Positions 51,974 through 61,136 of a stretch of DNA of 64,000 nt are shown piece after piece. Numbering within the stretch: position 1 is the stretch's first letter; each line of letters begins with the position of its first letter. The notes under the pieces are model-generated. The model did not search any database and was not told the origin of the DNA. It saw only the letters and a list, made by a program, of their open reading frames with translations. The DNA comes from Streptomyces lunaelactis (lineage in GTDB: Bacteria; Actinomycetota; Actinomycetes; Streptomycetales; Streptomycetaceae): contig NZ_CP026304.1 of NCBI RefSeq assembly GCF_003054555.1, positions 4,650,001 to 4,714,000 on the forward strand. The letters are read 5' to 3'. Both the position numbers and the translations under genes were made by a program.

Positions 51974-52204
51974 ATGAGCGGGACGGATGAGGTCGCCTTC
52001 CTGTCCCTGCCGCTTGACGCCGACCTCGAGGAGCCGACGGCGGCGCGGCCGTCGATCTCCGGGTTCCCGTTCGGCAGGTCGTACGGGCCCCGTGGCCGGC
52101 AGTCGGGCCGCATGTGTGAGCCACCCCACTTTCCGCGTGCCCCGCACCTCAGCGGGCAGGTGAAGCCCAAGAGCGGGCACGGCCGCCCGGTGATCACGGA
52201 GTGA
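51974..52204 (+). CDS. Possible small protein, unrecognised
   Basis: 76 codons starting 1 bp after the HTH gene stop, no family recognised and Pro/Gly/Arg-rich in the second half. The close spacing favours translation, the composition does not. May be spurious. Confidence 0.35.
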   Translation: MSGTDEVAFLSLPLDADLEEPTAARPSISGFPFGRSYGPRGRQSGRMCEPPHFPRAPHLSGQVKPKSGHGRPVITE

Positions 52205-52310
52205 GCGGGACATCTCACAATGTGGTATCAGTCGGGCGGAACCGGCCCGCTCGTTAGACTGAGCCGACCGCAGTAATGACTGCCGTAATGGATTTGAGCG
52301 AGGAGCGCAC

Positions 52311-53582
52311 GTGGGCCTTGTCGTGCAGAAGTACGGAGGCTCCTCCGTTGCCGATGCCGAAGGCATCAAGCGCGTCGCCAAGCGGATCGTCGATGCCAAG
52401 AAGAACGGCCACCAAGTGGTCGTCGTGGTATCCGCGATGGGCGACACGACGGACGAGCTGATCGATCTCGCCGAGCAGGTATCCCCGATCCCTGCCGGGC
52501 GTGAGTTCGACATGCTGCTGACCGCGGGAGAGCGGATCTCCATGGCCCTGCTGGCGATGGCGATCAAGAACCTGGGCCACGAGGCCCAGTCGTTCACCGG
52601 CAGCCAGGCAGGCGTCATCACCGACTCGGTCCACAACAAAGCGCGCATCATCGATGTGACGCCGGGCCGGATCCGTACAGCGCTCGACGAGGGCAATATC
52701 GCCATCGTCGCCGGCTTCCAGGGTGTGTCCCAGGACAAGAAGGACATCACCACCCTCGGCCGCGGCGGCTCCGACACCACCGCCGTCGCCCTCGCCGCCG
52801 CGCTGGACGCCGAGGTCTGTGAGATCTACACCGACGTCGACGGCGTCTTCACCGCCGACCCGCGGGTCGTCACGAAGGCCCAGAAGATCGACTGGATCTC
52901 CTTCGAGGACATGCTGGAGCTCGCCGCCTCCGGCTCCAAGGTGCTGCTGCACCGCTGCGTCGAGTACGCACGCCGATACAACATCCCGATCCACGTCCGC
53001 TCGTCCTTCTCCGGGCTGCGCGGCACCTGGGTCAGCAACGAGCCGCAAGGGGACCAGCAGGTGGAGCACGCCATCATCTCCGGAGTCGCCCACGACGTCT
53101 CCGAGGCCAAGGTCACGGTCGTCGGAGTGCCGGACAAGCCGGGCGAGGCCGCGGCCATCTTCCGTGCGATCGCGGACGCCGAGATCAACATCGACATGAT
53201 CGTGCAGAACGTCTCGGCGGCGACCACCGCGCTGACGGACATCTCCTTCACCCTCCCCAAGGCCGAGGGCCGCAAGGCCATCGACGCCCTGGAGAAGGCG
53301 AAGGCCGCCGTCGGCTTCGAATCGCTGCGCTACGACGACCAGATCGGCAAGATCTCGCTCGTCGGCGCCGGGATGAAGACCAACCCCGGGGTCACGGCCT
53401 CCTTCTTCGAGGCGCTCTCCGACGCGGGCGTGAACATCGAGCTGATCTCCACCTCGGAGATCCGTATCTCGGTGGTCACCCGTGCCGACGACGTCAACGA
53501 GGCCGTGCGCGCCGTTCACACCGCCTTCGGTCTCGACTCCGACTCCGACGAGGCGGTCGTCTACGGGGGCACCGGGCGATGA
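52311..53582 (+). CDS. lysC: Aspartate kinase
   Basis: 423 residues. First step of the aspartate pathway (lysine, threonine, methionine, and diaminopimelate). Seen: [58 protein letters not shown] and two C-terminal ACT regions ([65 protein letters not shown] order) implying feedback control. GTG 52311 follows GAGGAG. Many actinobacterial lysC genes also make a separate beta subunit from an internal start. Overlaps asd by ATGA. Confidence 0.96.
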   Translation: MGLVVQKYGGSSVADAEGIKRVAKRIVDAKKNGHQVVVVVSAMGDTTDELIDLAEQVSPIPAGREFDMLLTAGERISMALLAMAIKNLGHEAQSFTGSQAGVITDSVHNKARIIDVTPGRIRTALDEGNIAIVAGFQGVSQDKKDITTLGRGGSDTTAVALAAALDAEVCEIYTDVDGVFTADPRVVTKAQKIDWISFEDMLELAASGSKVLLHRCVEYARRYNIPIHVRSSFSGLRGTWVSNEPQGDQQVEHAIISGVAHDVSEAKVTVVGVPDKPGEAAAIFRAIADAEINIDMIVQNVSAATTALTDISFTLPKAEGRKAIDALEKAKAAVGFESLRYDDQIGKISLVGAGMKTNPGVTASFFEALSDAGVNIELISTSEIRISVVTRADDVNEAVRAVHTAFGLDSDSDEAVVYGGTGR

Positions 53583-54685
53583 CCCGCAAGCCGGCACTCG
53601 CGGTCGTCGGAGCGACCGGAGCCGTCGGCGCTGTGATGCTCCAGATCCTGTCGCAGCACGCCGACGTCTGGGGCGACATACGACTCGTCGCCTCGCGGCG
53701 CTCGGCCGGCCGCAAGCTGGCCGTGCGCGGCGAGGAGACCGAGGTCGTCGCGCTGAGCGAGGACGCCCTGACGGGTGTCGACGTCGCGCTCTTCCTCGTA
53801 CCGGACGAGGTGTCCGCGCGCTGGGCGCCGATCGCCGCCGCCAAGGGCGCGGTGGTCGTGGACAATTCGGCCGCTTTCCGGATGGATCCGGAGGTGCCGC
53901 TGGTGGTGCCCGAGGTCAATCCGCATGCCGTACGGGTCCGTCCGCGCGGCATCGTCGCGAGCCCCCACTGCACGACGCTCGCCATGCTCCCGGCCGTTGG
54001 CGCCCTGCACGCCGAGTTCGGGCTGCGCGAACTGGTCGTCTCCTCCTACCAGGCCGTCAGCGGCGCGGGCCGCGACGCCGTCGCACTGCTGCGCGCGCAG
54101 CTGTCCGTGGTCGCCGGTACGGAACTGGGCGCGGGCCCCGGAGACGTACGCCGTGCCGTGGGTGACGATCTCGGGCCCTTCGCGGCACCGCTCGCGCTCA
54201 ATGTCGTGCCCTGGTCCGGCACGCTCGAGGAGGGCGGCTGGTCCTCCGAGGAGCTCGGGCTGCGGGCCGAGACACGCAAGATCCTGGGTCTGCCGGGGCT
54301 GCGGGTGGCGGCGACGTTCGTCCGCGTACCGGTGATCACCACGCACTCGCTCGCGGTGCACGCGCGCTTCGAGAACGAGGTCACGGTGGAGCGGGCGCAC
54401 GAGATCCTGGCGACCTCGCCCGGGGTGGTGCTCTACGACGATCCCGAGGCGGGCGACTTCCCGACGCCGGCCGATGTGGTGGGGACGGATCCGACGTGGG
54501 TGGGGCGCGTGCGGCGGGCGCCGGACGACGAGTGTGCGCTGGACCTGTTCGTCTGCGGCGACAATCTGCGCAAGGGGGCGGCGCTGAACTCGGCGCAGAT
54601 CGCGGAGGCGGTTGCCCTCGAGATCGGGCCGGGCGCCGGGGACCGGCGGGGGCTCGGGTCGGGGCAGGGGCCGGGGTCCGCTTAA
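53579..54685 (+). CDS. asd: Aspartate-semialdehyde dehydrogenase
   Basis: 368 residues. NADPH-dependent reduction of aspartyl phosphate. [14 protein letters not shown] binds NADP, the catalytic cysteine lies in [13 protein letters not shown], and the substrate region is [12 protein letters not shown]. Coupled to lysC by ATGA. The C-terminal end is a Gly-rich extension ([15 protein letters not shown]) built from a degenerate 12-bp repeat. Aspartate semialdehyde is also the second substrate of the GriI-like aldolase in the cluster at the left edge. Confidence 0.95.
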   Translation: MTRKPALAVVGATGAVGAVMLQILSQHADVWGDIRLVASRRSAGRKLAVRGEETEVVALSEDALTGVDVALFLVPDEVSARWAPIAAAKGAVVVDNSAAFRMDPEVPLVVPEVNPHAVRVRPRGIVASPHCTTLAMLPAVGALHAEFGLRELVVSSYQAVSGAGRDAVALLRAQLSVVAGTELGAGPGDVRRAVGDDLGPFAAPLALNVVPWSGTLEEGGWSSEELGLRAETRKILGLPGLRVAATFVRVPVITTHSLAVHARFENEVTVERAHEILATSPGVVLYDDPEAGDFPTPADVVGTDPTWVGRVRRAPDDECALDLFVCGDNLRKGAALNSAQIAEAVALEIGPGAGDRRGLGSGQGPGSA

Positions 54686-54968
54686 CTCGTGGTGGGGTAA
54701 ACGGAGGACTTTGTAGGATCTGTGTACGCCCTGTGAGCAAGTCGAATGTCTGTACCACTTGAACTGGGGTGCAAGGATGTTCGACGATTCGCTTCCCCCT
54801 TGCTGCAACCGGTAGTTGGGCGGGAAGCGTCTTTGCGGTCGCCCCTTCGCGGTGCCGTGAAGAATGGGGCATTGGGGAAGAGCGGGTACGCATGAGGGCA
54901 TTTGGTTCACCGTCAAGAACGGTGGCGTACGCGTACAACCCTGACGGGGGGAAGCGTGTCCAACAGGC
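54686..54968. other. 283-bp leader of the sigma-factor operon
   Basis: Contains a 9-codon open frame GTG...TGA (54731-54760, MSKSNVCTT) followed at once by TTGAAC, a possible -35. No larger gene is supported. Either a leader peptide or chance. Confidence 0.4.
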
Positions 54969-55631
54969 GTGGCAGAGGTTCTCGACATCGCAGGGGTGCT
55001 CCCGGTCCGCGGCGCAACAGTGCGCCCGCTCCGCAGACCCCGCCCGTCCGGCGGCATGCCGGTGATCGCCCCTATGCCCGCGCCCCGCACCACCCGCATA
55101 CCGTCCCGGCGCGAGGGCGCTGAGGGCACCATGGCTGCGGGCACCACAGTCGATCACCTTACCGAGACCTACCGCGCCCACTACCGGTCGCTGCTGGGTC
55201 TCGCCGCCCTGCTGCTGGACGACACCGCCTCCTGCGAGGACGTCGTCCAGGAGGCGTTCATACGCGTCCACTCGGCGCGCAACCGGGTGCGGGACCCCGA
55301 GAAGACCCTGGCGTATCTGCGCCAGACCGTGGTCAACCTCTCCCGCTCCGCGCTGCGTCGCCGCATCCTCGGGCTGAAGCTGCTCTCCAAGCCGATGCCG
55401 GACATGGCGAGCGCCGAGGAGGGGGCCTATGACCAGCTGGAGCGGGACGCGCTGATCAAGGCGATGCGCGGGCTGCAACGGCGCCAGCGCGAAGTGCTGG
55501 TGCTGCGGTACTTCGCCGACATGACCGAGGCTCAAGTCGCCGGGACGCTGGGCATATCGCTCGGCTCGGTGAAGGCGTACGGCTCGCGGGGCATCGCGGC
55601 GCTGCGCGTCGCCATGGAGGCCAACGCATGA
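54969..55631 (+). CDS. SigE-family ECF sigma factor
   Basis: 220 residues from GTG 54969. After a nonconserved 55-residue N-terminus come region 2 (LTETYRAHYRSLLGLAALLLDDTASCEDVVQEAFIRV) and region 4 (AMRGLQRRQREVLVLRYFADMTEAQVAGTLGISLGSVKAYGSRGIAAL). This is the SigE-type ECF class of actinobacteria, not the S. coelicolor sigE envelope-stress gene. Overlaps the downstream membrane-protein gene by ATGA, the usual sigma/partner layout. Confidence 0.92.
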   Translation: MAEVLDIAGVLPVRGATVRPLRRPRPSGGMPVIAPMPAPRTTRIPSRREGAEGTMAAGTTVDHLTETYRAHYRSLLGLAALLLDDTASCEDVVQEAFIRVHSARNRVRDPEKTLAYLRQTVVNLSRSALRRRILGLKLLSKPMPDMASAEEGAYDQLERDALIKAMRGLQRRQREVLVLRYFADMTEAQVAGTLGISLGSVKAYGSRGIAALRVAMEANA

Positions 55632-56806
55632 GCGGGCACAGGCACAGGTTTGAGCGGTACGGGCCGGACGGGCCGTTTGACGACCGGACTGGAAACGGAA
55701 TTGTGAACAACGGGCCGGAAAATGAGCTGGGCGGCCTCGGGCAGGAGCCCGATCAGGGACCTGGTCAGGGACTCGGGCAGGGACTCGAGCAGGGACTCGG
55801 GCAGGGATGTGCCGGGGACGAAGTGGCGCTGCGCCGGTTGCTGCAAGGCGCCGTGCAGGACCTCGAGCCCTCCGACGGCGCCCTCGACCATCTGCGAAGG
55901 GCGGTGCCCGCGCGGCGCGCCCGCAAAAGGCAGGCACTTGTCGGTGTGGCCGCCGCGGCGCTGCTGATCGGCACCGCGGTCCCGGCCTTCGTCCATGTGG
56001 CGAACTCCGGGAGCGGCGACGACGCCCGCCCCGTCAACGCCGGACACGGCGAAGAGGCGCAGGGCGGCACCGGGGCCGAGACGGGCGCGGCGGGCGGCGA
56101 CAAGGGGACGGACAATCCGTCCGCCGGCGGCGAGGGCACCGAGCAGGACTCGGGCGCCGCGAGCCGGTCGCCGGGCGACCAGCTCGGCGACGGAACGTCG
56201 GACGGCACAACGGGCGGCGTGGCCAACCCGACGGGCAGCGTGGCCGCGACCTCGCCGGTATGTGACGCGAGCCAGCTCGGTGTGAGCTCGGCCCAGGCGG
56301 CCAAGCCGGATGCCGACGGCAAGGTGTACGGCACCTTCCGCATCGCCAATGTCTCCAAGAACGACTGCGCGGTGAGCGGTTCGGGCTCGGTCGGCTTCCA
56401 GACGATGGGCGCTGCCGACCCCGCCAAGATCACGGTGGTCGCGCACACGGCGGGCGACGCGGCGAGCGGACTGCCCGACCCCTCGCAGGAGGCGGGCGCG
56501 GTGCTGCTGAAGCCGGACACGGCGTACGAGGTCCGGTTCGCCTGGGTGCCGACGGACAGCTGCCCGACCACCGGTACCTCGCCGGACCCCACGCCCTCGG
56601 AGGGCGGTTCGTCGGGCGCGAGCAATGGCACGGGCACGGCGGAGAACACCGAGACGCAGCTGGTCACCGAGGACGGTGGCGGGACGACGGACGGCAGCGT
56701 CGCGGTGACGCACACGGCGGAGCCGGGGGCGCCGAGTGCGGAGACGACGATCCCGAACGCATGCGCGGGGACGATTTACCGGACGGGTGTGCTGAGCGCG
56801 CAGTGA
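55628..56806 (+). CDS. Membrane protein partner of the ECF sigma factor
   Basis: 392 residues. A cytoplasmic N-terminus (1-95) with Gln/Gly repeats is followed by one transmembrane helix (ALVGVAAAALLIGTAVPAF) and a large secreted part: a low-complexity Gly/Glu/Asp linker, then a folded domain with paired cysteines (VCDASQLGV, KNDCAVSG, TDSCPTT, NACAGT). Position and topology suggest an anti-sigma factor or sensor, but no zinc-type anti-sigma motif is visible, so control of the sigma factor is inferred only from the ATGA coupling. Confidence 0.82.
   Translation: MSGHRHRFERYGPDGPFDDRTGNGIVNNGPENELGGLGQEPDQGPGQGLGQGLEQGLGQGCAGDEVALRRLLQGAVQDLEPSDGALDHLRRAVPARRARKRQALVGVAAAALLIGTAVPAFVHVANSGSGDDARPVNAGHGEEAQGGTGAETGAAGGDKGTDNPSAGGEGTEQDSGAASRSPGDQLGDGTSDGTTGGVANPTGSVAATSPVCDASQLGVSSAQAAKPDADGKVYGTFRIANVSKNDCAVSGSGSVGFQTMGAADPAKITVVAHTAGDAASGLPDPSQEAGAVLLKPDTAYEVRFAWVPTDSCPTTGTSPDPTPSEGGSSGASNGTGTAENTETQLVTEDGGGTTDGSVAVTHTAEPGAPSAETTIPNACAGTIYRTGVLSAQ
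55753..55806 (+). repeat. 12-bp coding repeat x4-5 (Gln-Gly-Leu/Pro-Gly)
   Basis: Units near TCAGGGACTCGG run from 55753 and encode GQG-type repeats in the cytoplasmic N-terminus of the sigma-factor partner. Confidence 0.85.
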
Positions 56807-56883
56807 GCGGTGCGGGTGGCCCAGGGCGGGTGCGCCTGCGGCGGGCCCACGCGGCGGAGCCGCATTTCGGATGCAGCCCCTAC

Positions 56884-56965
56884 CCGCCGCTTCCCGAACC
56901 GGGGCAAGCCCCGGACCCCGTACGGCCTTCGGCCGTGTCCTCAATCGCCGGACGGGCTCGATAAG
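56884..56965. repeat. Intergenic repeat between convergent genes
   Basis: CCGGGGCAAGCCCCGG, then ACGGCCTTCGGCCGT and CCTCAATCGCCGGACGGGCT. Same modules as near 40236 and 47461; the end of the lipid-kinase-like gene at 26529 (CCTCAGTCGCCGGACGGGCT) also matches the last module. Confidence 0.7.
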
Positions 56966-56978
56966 CCTCGCCGACCCG

Positions 56979-57728
56979 TTACGCGGGGTCCAGGCCCAGT
57001 GCGACGTCCCGCGCCGCTTCCGTCTCGCGGCGCAGCAGGCGGAACCACATGAACAGTACGAAGCCCGCGAAGACGAACCACTCCCCGGTGTAGCCCAGGT
57101 TCTGGAACGCCTTGAGGTCCAGGCCGCTGCCCGCCGGGGCCGTCGCCGGCACCGGCTTCAGGCCGCTGTCCGCGTCCGACAGGGTGACCCACGCGTCGTA
57201 CACATCGTCCGGCACGAGGTTCACCAGCGACGCCGCGCTGATCATCCCGAGCTGACCGTTCGGGAGCCCGCCGGCCGCGTGGACCCCGTCGGTGCCCGAG
57301 GTCTCGGAGGCCTGCAGGGCGCCGGTGACCGTGACCGGCCCGGCCGGAGCAGCCGGGACCCGGTCGCCCTCGGCCAGCCAGCCGCGGACCACCGGCAGTG
57401 TCCGGCCGCCGTCGGTCTTGAGCATCGTCAGCACATAGGCGCCGCGCTTCTCGTCCAACTGCCGGTCCGGGACCAGGAATTGCCTGCCGTACTGCCCGGT
57501 CGCCATGGCCTGCCGTCCCGAGGTCTCCGAGTCGACGGGCAGCAGCTCGTCGAGCGGCGCGGCCTTCTGCTCACCCGGGTCGGGCTTCTGCTGGGCCTCC
57601 TGGTGTGTGTCGACACGGTCCTCGAACTTGCCGAGCTGCCAGGAGCCCATGAAGACACAGAAGGGGATCGCCAGCACGACGAAGATATTGATCCCCCACC
57701 AGCGGGGTGTCAGCAGGAACCGGTACAC
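56979..57728 (-). CDS. SURF1 family protein
   Basis: 249 residues. Two transmembrane helices, N-terminal (WWGINIFVVLAIPFCVFMGSWQLGKFEDR) and C-terminal (EWFVFAGFVLFMWFRLLRRE), flank an external domain with VPDRQLDEKRGAYVLTML and LPVVRGWLAEGD. SURF1 proteins help assemble cytochrome c oxidase (heme a insertion). GTG 57728 lies at the start of the conserved region; the open frame upstream has no support. Confidence 0.9.
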   Translation of the reverse strand: MYRFLLTPRWWGINIFVVLAIPFCVFMGSWQLGKFEDRVDTHQEAQQKPDPGEQKAAPLDELLPVDSETSGRQAMATGQYGRQFLVPDRQLDEKRGAYVLTMLKTDGGRTLPVVRGWLAEGDRVPAAPAGPVTVTGALQASETSGTDGVHAAGGLPNGQLGMISAASLVNLVPDDVYDAWVTLSDADSGLKPVPATAPAGSGLDLKAFQNLGYTGEWFVFAGFVLFMWFRLLRRETEAARDVALGLDPA

Positions 57729-57786
57729 ACCCCCACGGTACGGAACGGTCCCGCGATCTCTCGGCCCGCCCCCCTGGCTCCGCTCC

Positions 57787-59646
57787 CTATCCCAGGCTCG
57801 GCCCCTCACCCAGGTGCGCGGTGGCGAAGGTGATCTCCAGCCGCACCTGCTTGATCCGCTCCTCCACCACCAGCGAGCCGTGCCCCGCGTCGTACCGGTA
57901 CACCTCGTGCACCGCGCCGCGCGCCGCCAGTCGGTCCACATAGTTCTCGACCTGGCGGATCGGGCAGCGCGGGTCGTTGACGCCGGCCGAGATGTAGACC
58001 GGAGCCCGCACGGCGTCCACGTACGTCAGCGGGGACGAGGCCTCGAAGCGCTCCGGGACCTCCTCCGGGGTGCCGCCGAGCAGCGTGCGGTCCATCGCCT
58101 TCAGGGCCTCCATCTCGTCGTGGTACGCCGTGACGTAGTCCGCGACCGGCACCGCGGCCAGCCCCAGCGCCCACGCCTCGGGCTGCGTGCCGAGGCCGAG
58201 CAGGGTCAGATACCCGCCCCACGAGCCGCCCGCCAGAACCAGCTTCGCCGGGTCCGCAAGGCCCGACGTCACCGCCCACTCGCGGACCGCCGCGATGTCC
58301 TCCAGCTCGATCAGGCCGACCCGGTGCTTGAGTGCGTCCGTCCACTCCCGCCCGTACCCCGTCGAACCACGGTAATTGACCCGTACGACCGCGTACCCAT
58401 GGTCGATCCACGCAGCCGGGCCCGCCGCGAAGGCGTCGCTGTCGTGCCAGGTCGGGCCGCCATGGATCTCGAACACGGTCGGCAGCGGGCCGCTCGCGCC
58501 CGCCGGCTTCTGCACCAGCGCATGGATACGGCCCCCGGGTCCCGCCACCCAGGCGTCCTCCACCGCCACCGACCCCGGCGCCTTCATCCCCGGCGGATCG
58601 AGCACGACGCCGCCGGCCGTCGAGCGCACCCGCGGCGGCTGCGCCGCGGACGACCACAGATACTCCACCGCACCGTCCGGCCGGGCCGTCGCGCCCGAGA
58701 CGGAACCTGTCGGCGTCTCGATCCGTACCAGCTCGCGCTTCGCCAGGTCGTACCGGAACAGCTCGCCCCGCGCCTCGAAGCTGTGCGCCACCAGCAGCCC
58801 GGAGCCGTCGGGATACCACTCGGCGTTCACATCGCCCGGCAGGTCGATCGCGAGATCGGTCTCCGTGCCCGAGGCGACGTCCCAGATCATCGGCTCCCAG
58901 CGGCCGCGCCGCTGATGCCCGATGAGCAGCCGGGTGTCCCCGTCCACCGGAGCGAAACCGAGGACCTCGAGGCCCAGCTCCTGCGTGCCGCCCTTCGTGT
59001 CGTCGAGGTCGGCCACCGGCTCGCCGTCGAGACGCACCACCCGCAGCGCCGAGTGCATCGCATCCCCGTGCTCGGTGTGCTCGACCGCTATCAGCGTCCC
59101 GTCGTGCGACAGATCGCCGACCCCGGCCGACTCCCGGTGCCGGTAGATCTCGACCGGCTCCGCGTCCGTCCGTACGACATGAATCGTCGTGCCGTCCTCG
59201 TCGGTCGACCGGCCGACCACCGAGGTGCCGTCCCGGCCGATCGCCAGGCCCGCCGGGTACGACGGCTCGAGTCCGGGCGCCGCGGGCTCGTCGTCCCCGC
59301 CGCCGAAGGGCTGCCGCATCCAGATCCCGAACTCGTCCCCGTCGGTGTCCGAGAACCACCAGATCGACGCGCCGTCGGGCGGGAGGACGCCGTCCGTCGT
59401 GCCGTTCGGCCGGTCCGTTGCCTGCCGCTGCTCGCCGGTCGCCCGGTCCCATGCGTACAGCTCGTACGTCCCCGTGGCGTTCGACACGAACAGCGAGCGG
59501 TCCGGCGCGTCCTCCGCCCAGTCGGGCAGGGAGACGCGCGGCGCCCGGAAGCGCTTCTCCCAGTCGGGCATGGCCGACAGGTCCGGCGTGGCGGGCTGCT
59601 CGGGCGCGCCGGGCTGCTCCGGCTTGGAGTCGGTGATCTCAGTCAT
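57787..59646 (-). CDS. S9 family peptidase (prolyl oligopeptidase/acylaminoacyl type)
   Basis: 619 residues. N-terminal beta-propeller (about 20-350) and C-terminal alpha/beta-hydrolase domain with HGGPTWHDSDAF, nucleophile Ser in GGSWGGY, Asp in GVNDPRCP and His in DAGHGS. Cytosolic, no signal peptide. Cleaves short peptides or acyl-amino acids; specificity unknown. ATG 59646 chosen; the frame runs upstream to 59808 without conserved sequence. Confidence 0.93.
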   Translation of the reverse strand: MTEITDSKPEQPGAPEQPATPDLSAMPDWEKRFRAPRVSLPDWAEDAPDRSLFVSNATGTYELYAWDRATGEQRQATDRPNGTTDGVLPPDGASIWWFSDTDGDEFGIWMRQPFGGGDDEPAAPGLEPSYPAGLAIGRDGTSVVGRSTDEDGTTIHVVRTDAEPVEIYRHRESAGVGDLSHDGTLIAVEHTEHGDAMHSALRVVRLDGEPVADLDDTKGGTQELGLEVLGFAPVDGDTRLLIGHQRRGRWEPMIWDVASGTETDLAIDLPGDVNAEWYPDGSGLLVAHSFEARGELFRYDLAKRELVRIETPTGSVSGATARPDGAVEYLWSSAAQPPRVRSTAGGVVLDPPGMKAPGSVAVEDAWVAGPGGRIHALVQKPAGASGPLPTVFEIHGGPTWHDSDAFAAGPAAWIDHGYAVVRVNYRGSTGYGREWTDALKHRVGLIELEDIAAVREWAVTSGLADPAKLVLAGGSWGGYLTLLGLGTQPEAWALGLAAVPVADYVTAYHDEMEALKAMDRTLLGGTPEEVPERFEASSPLTYVDAVRAPVYISAGVNDPRCPIRQVENYVDRLAARGAVHEVYRYDAGHGSLVVEERIKQVRLEITFATAHLGEGPSLG

Positions 59647-59770
59647 GACCCCATTCTGCGTCGAACCGCCGACAATCCGTTCGCGTCGTCCGCAGCCTGT
59701 GGAAAACCTGCCTGCCCAGGCCCCATACCGTCCGAGCCCGATTGTCAGTGGCCGGGTGCACACTCGCCGT

Positions 59771-60163
59771 ATGACCTCACCGACCTCAGCGACCGAGCTG
59801 CACACCACAGTTGAGACGTACTGGTCCTCGGCCGAATCCCGCGACTGGACGGGCTTCGCGGCGACCCTGGCCGAGGACGTGGTCTACGACCTGCCGCAGA
59901 CCCGCGAGCGGATCCGCGGCAAGGAGGCGTACGTCCGGTTCAACAAGGAGTACCCGGGCGACTGGCACCTGCGCATCCAGCGGATCGTGGCCGACTCCGA
60001 CCAGGCCGTCACCTGGATCCACTTCACCGTGGGCCTTGAAGAGATGTATGCGGTCACCTTCTTCACCGCCGACGAGGAAGGCCGGATCACGGCAATCACG
60101 GACTTCTGGCCCGAGGCGTACGAGCCCCCGGCGGGCCGTGAGCACCTGGTCGAGCGCTACTGA
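59771..60163 (+). CDS. SnoaL-like/NTF2-fold protein
   Basis: 130 residues, nuclear-transport-factor-2-like: TVETYWSSAESRDWTGFAATLAEDVVYDLPQTRERIRGK-type start is clear, then WHLRIQRIVADSDQAVTWIHF and ITAITDFWPEAYEPP. Many such small proteins have unknown ligands; a few are cyclases or isomerases. ATG 59771. Convergent with the PPTase gene, 10 bp between stop codons. Confidence 0.87.
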   Translation: MTSPTSATELHTTVETYWSSAESRDWTGFAATLAEDVVYDLPQTRERIRGKEAYVRFNKEYPGDWHLRIQRIVADSDQAVTWIHFTVGLEEMYAVTFFTADEEGRITAITDFWPEAYEPPAGREHLVERY

Positions 60164-60187
60164 GCGTCCTGCGCTACTGGGTGTTCT
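60154..60187. repeat. 17-bp tandem duplication carrying both convergent stops
   Basis: GCGCTACTGAGCGTCCT (60154-60170) and GCGCTACTGGGTGTTCT (60171-60187) match at 14 of 17. The first copy holds the SnoaL-like TGA; the second holds the PPTase stop on the other strand. Confidence 0.85.
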
Positions 60188-60920
60188 GAGCCCTGGGCGC
60201 GCGCGGCTGCTCGACCCCGCTCGCGGGCGCCTGCCGCAGATGTACGGCGACGGCCGCCGCGTAGCCGGGGTCCGTGGGCAGATCGGCCAGCAACCAGTCG
60301 GCGCCGGCGGCCGGTTGGGCCCCGGCTCCCACATAGGTGTGGGACAGGTCTTCGTTCAGGCCGACTCCGGTCGCCTTCAGCAGGGCTTCCTTGCGGGTCC
60401 AGCAGCGGGCGAACGCGGCGGGGTGCTGCTCGGCGGGCGATGCCGCCAGTTCCGTGCGCTCCCTGGGGTGCAGCTGGGCGGCGACCTCGGTGATCATGCC
60501 GGGCTCGGGCACGGCCTCGACATCGACGCCGACGGGCACCGAAGCCAGGGCGATCAGCACCAGGCCGCTGGTGTGCGAGAGCGAGAAGTGCACGGCGTTG
60601 CCGGGGACGACGGGACGACCGTGCGGGCCGCCGCAGTGGGTGCACGGCCGGCGCGTCATGGTGACCGCTTCCGGCGCCTGGCCGAGCCGCTCGCCGAGCA
60701 TCCGGCGCAGCGCGACATGCGCGACCGTGTAGGCGTCCCGGTCCACGGCCAGGCGGAAGGCTTCGAGGCGCACGGACTCCTCGGCGTCGAGGAGGTGCCG
60801 GTGTGCGGCGGCGTCCTCGGCGAGGTCGGGGACCCGGCCGGACCACAGCAGCTCCACGCCCGGCAGGGTGGTCGCCGGACCGGATCCGGCGGGTACGTCG
60901 GCCACCATGTCGTCCCGCAT
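60174..60920 (-). CDS. Sfp-type 4'-phosphopantetheinyl transferase
   Basis: 248 residues. Transfers phosphopantetheine from CoA to carrier proteins of PKS/NRPS. Magnesium/CoA motif GVDVEAVPEPG and WTRKEALLKATG are both present, with an N-terminal R-rich LRRMLGERLG and a CxxC (TRRPCTHCGG). ATG 60920 has GGAG 9 bp upstream; GTG 60932 and 60995 are possible. It stands alone, not in a cluster, so it probably serves several pathways. Confidence 0.92.
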   Translation of the reverse strand: MRDDMVADVPAGSGPATTLPGVELLWSGRVPDLAEDAAAHRHLLDAEESVRLEAFRLAVDRDAYTVAHVALRRMLGERLGQAPEAVTMTRRPCTHCGGPHGRPVVPGNAVHFSLSHTSGLVLIALASVPVGVDVEAVPEPGMITEVAAQLHPRERTELAASPAEQHPAAFARCWTRKEALLKATGVGLNEDLSHTYVGAGAQPAAGADWLLADLPTDPGYAAAVAVHLRQAPASGVEQPRAPRAQNTQ

Positions 60921-61085
60921 CTCGATCTCCACCCCTGTTGACGGCCGGCGAGCTCTCCCCCACCTGGACATATTCTGCCTCGGAGCCGTGATCACACCGC
61001 AAGATCAGACTAACGGCGCGGATCACTTCCTGGGCGTCGGCGCCCGCGGTGACCATGACGGGGGCGGGCGGCCTCGCAATGCGCC

Positions 61086-61118
61086 AAGGGCCCGACCCTC
61101 GCCGAGGATCGGGCCCTT
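61086..61118 (-). terminator. TerD terminator
   Basis: AAGGGCCCGA (61086-61095) pairs with TCGGGCCCTT (61109-61118), 19 bp beyond the TerD stop on the minus strand. Confidence 0.85.
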
Positions 61119-61136
61119 GAGCTGCTGCACGCGGGA

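Noticed and set aside
54769-55065. 98-codon ORF overlapping the sigma-factor start
   Set aside because: Different frame from the conserved sigma factor and no family resemblance.
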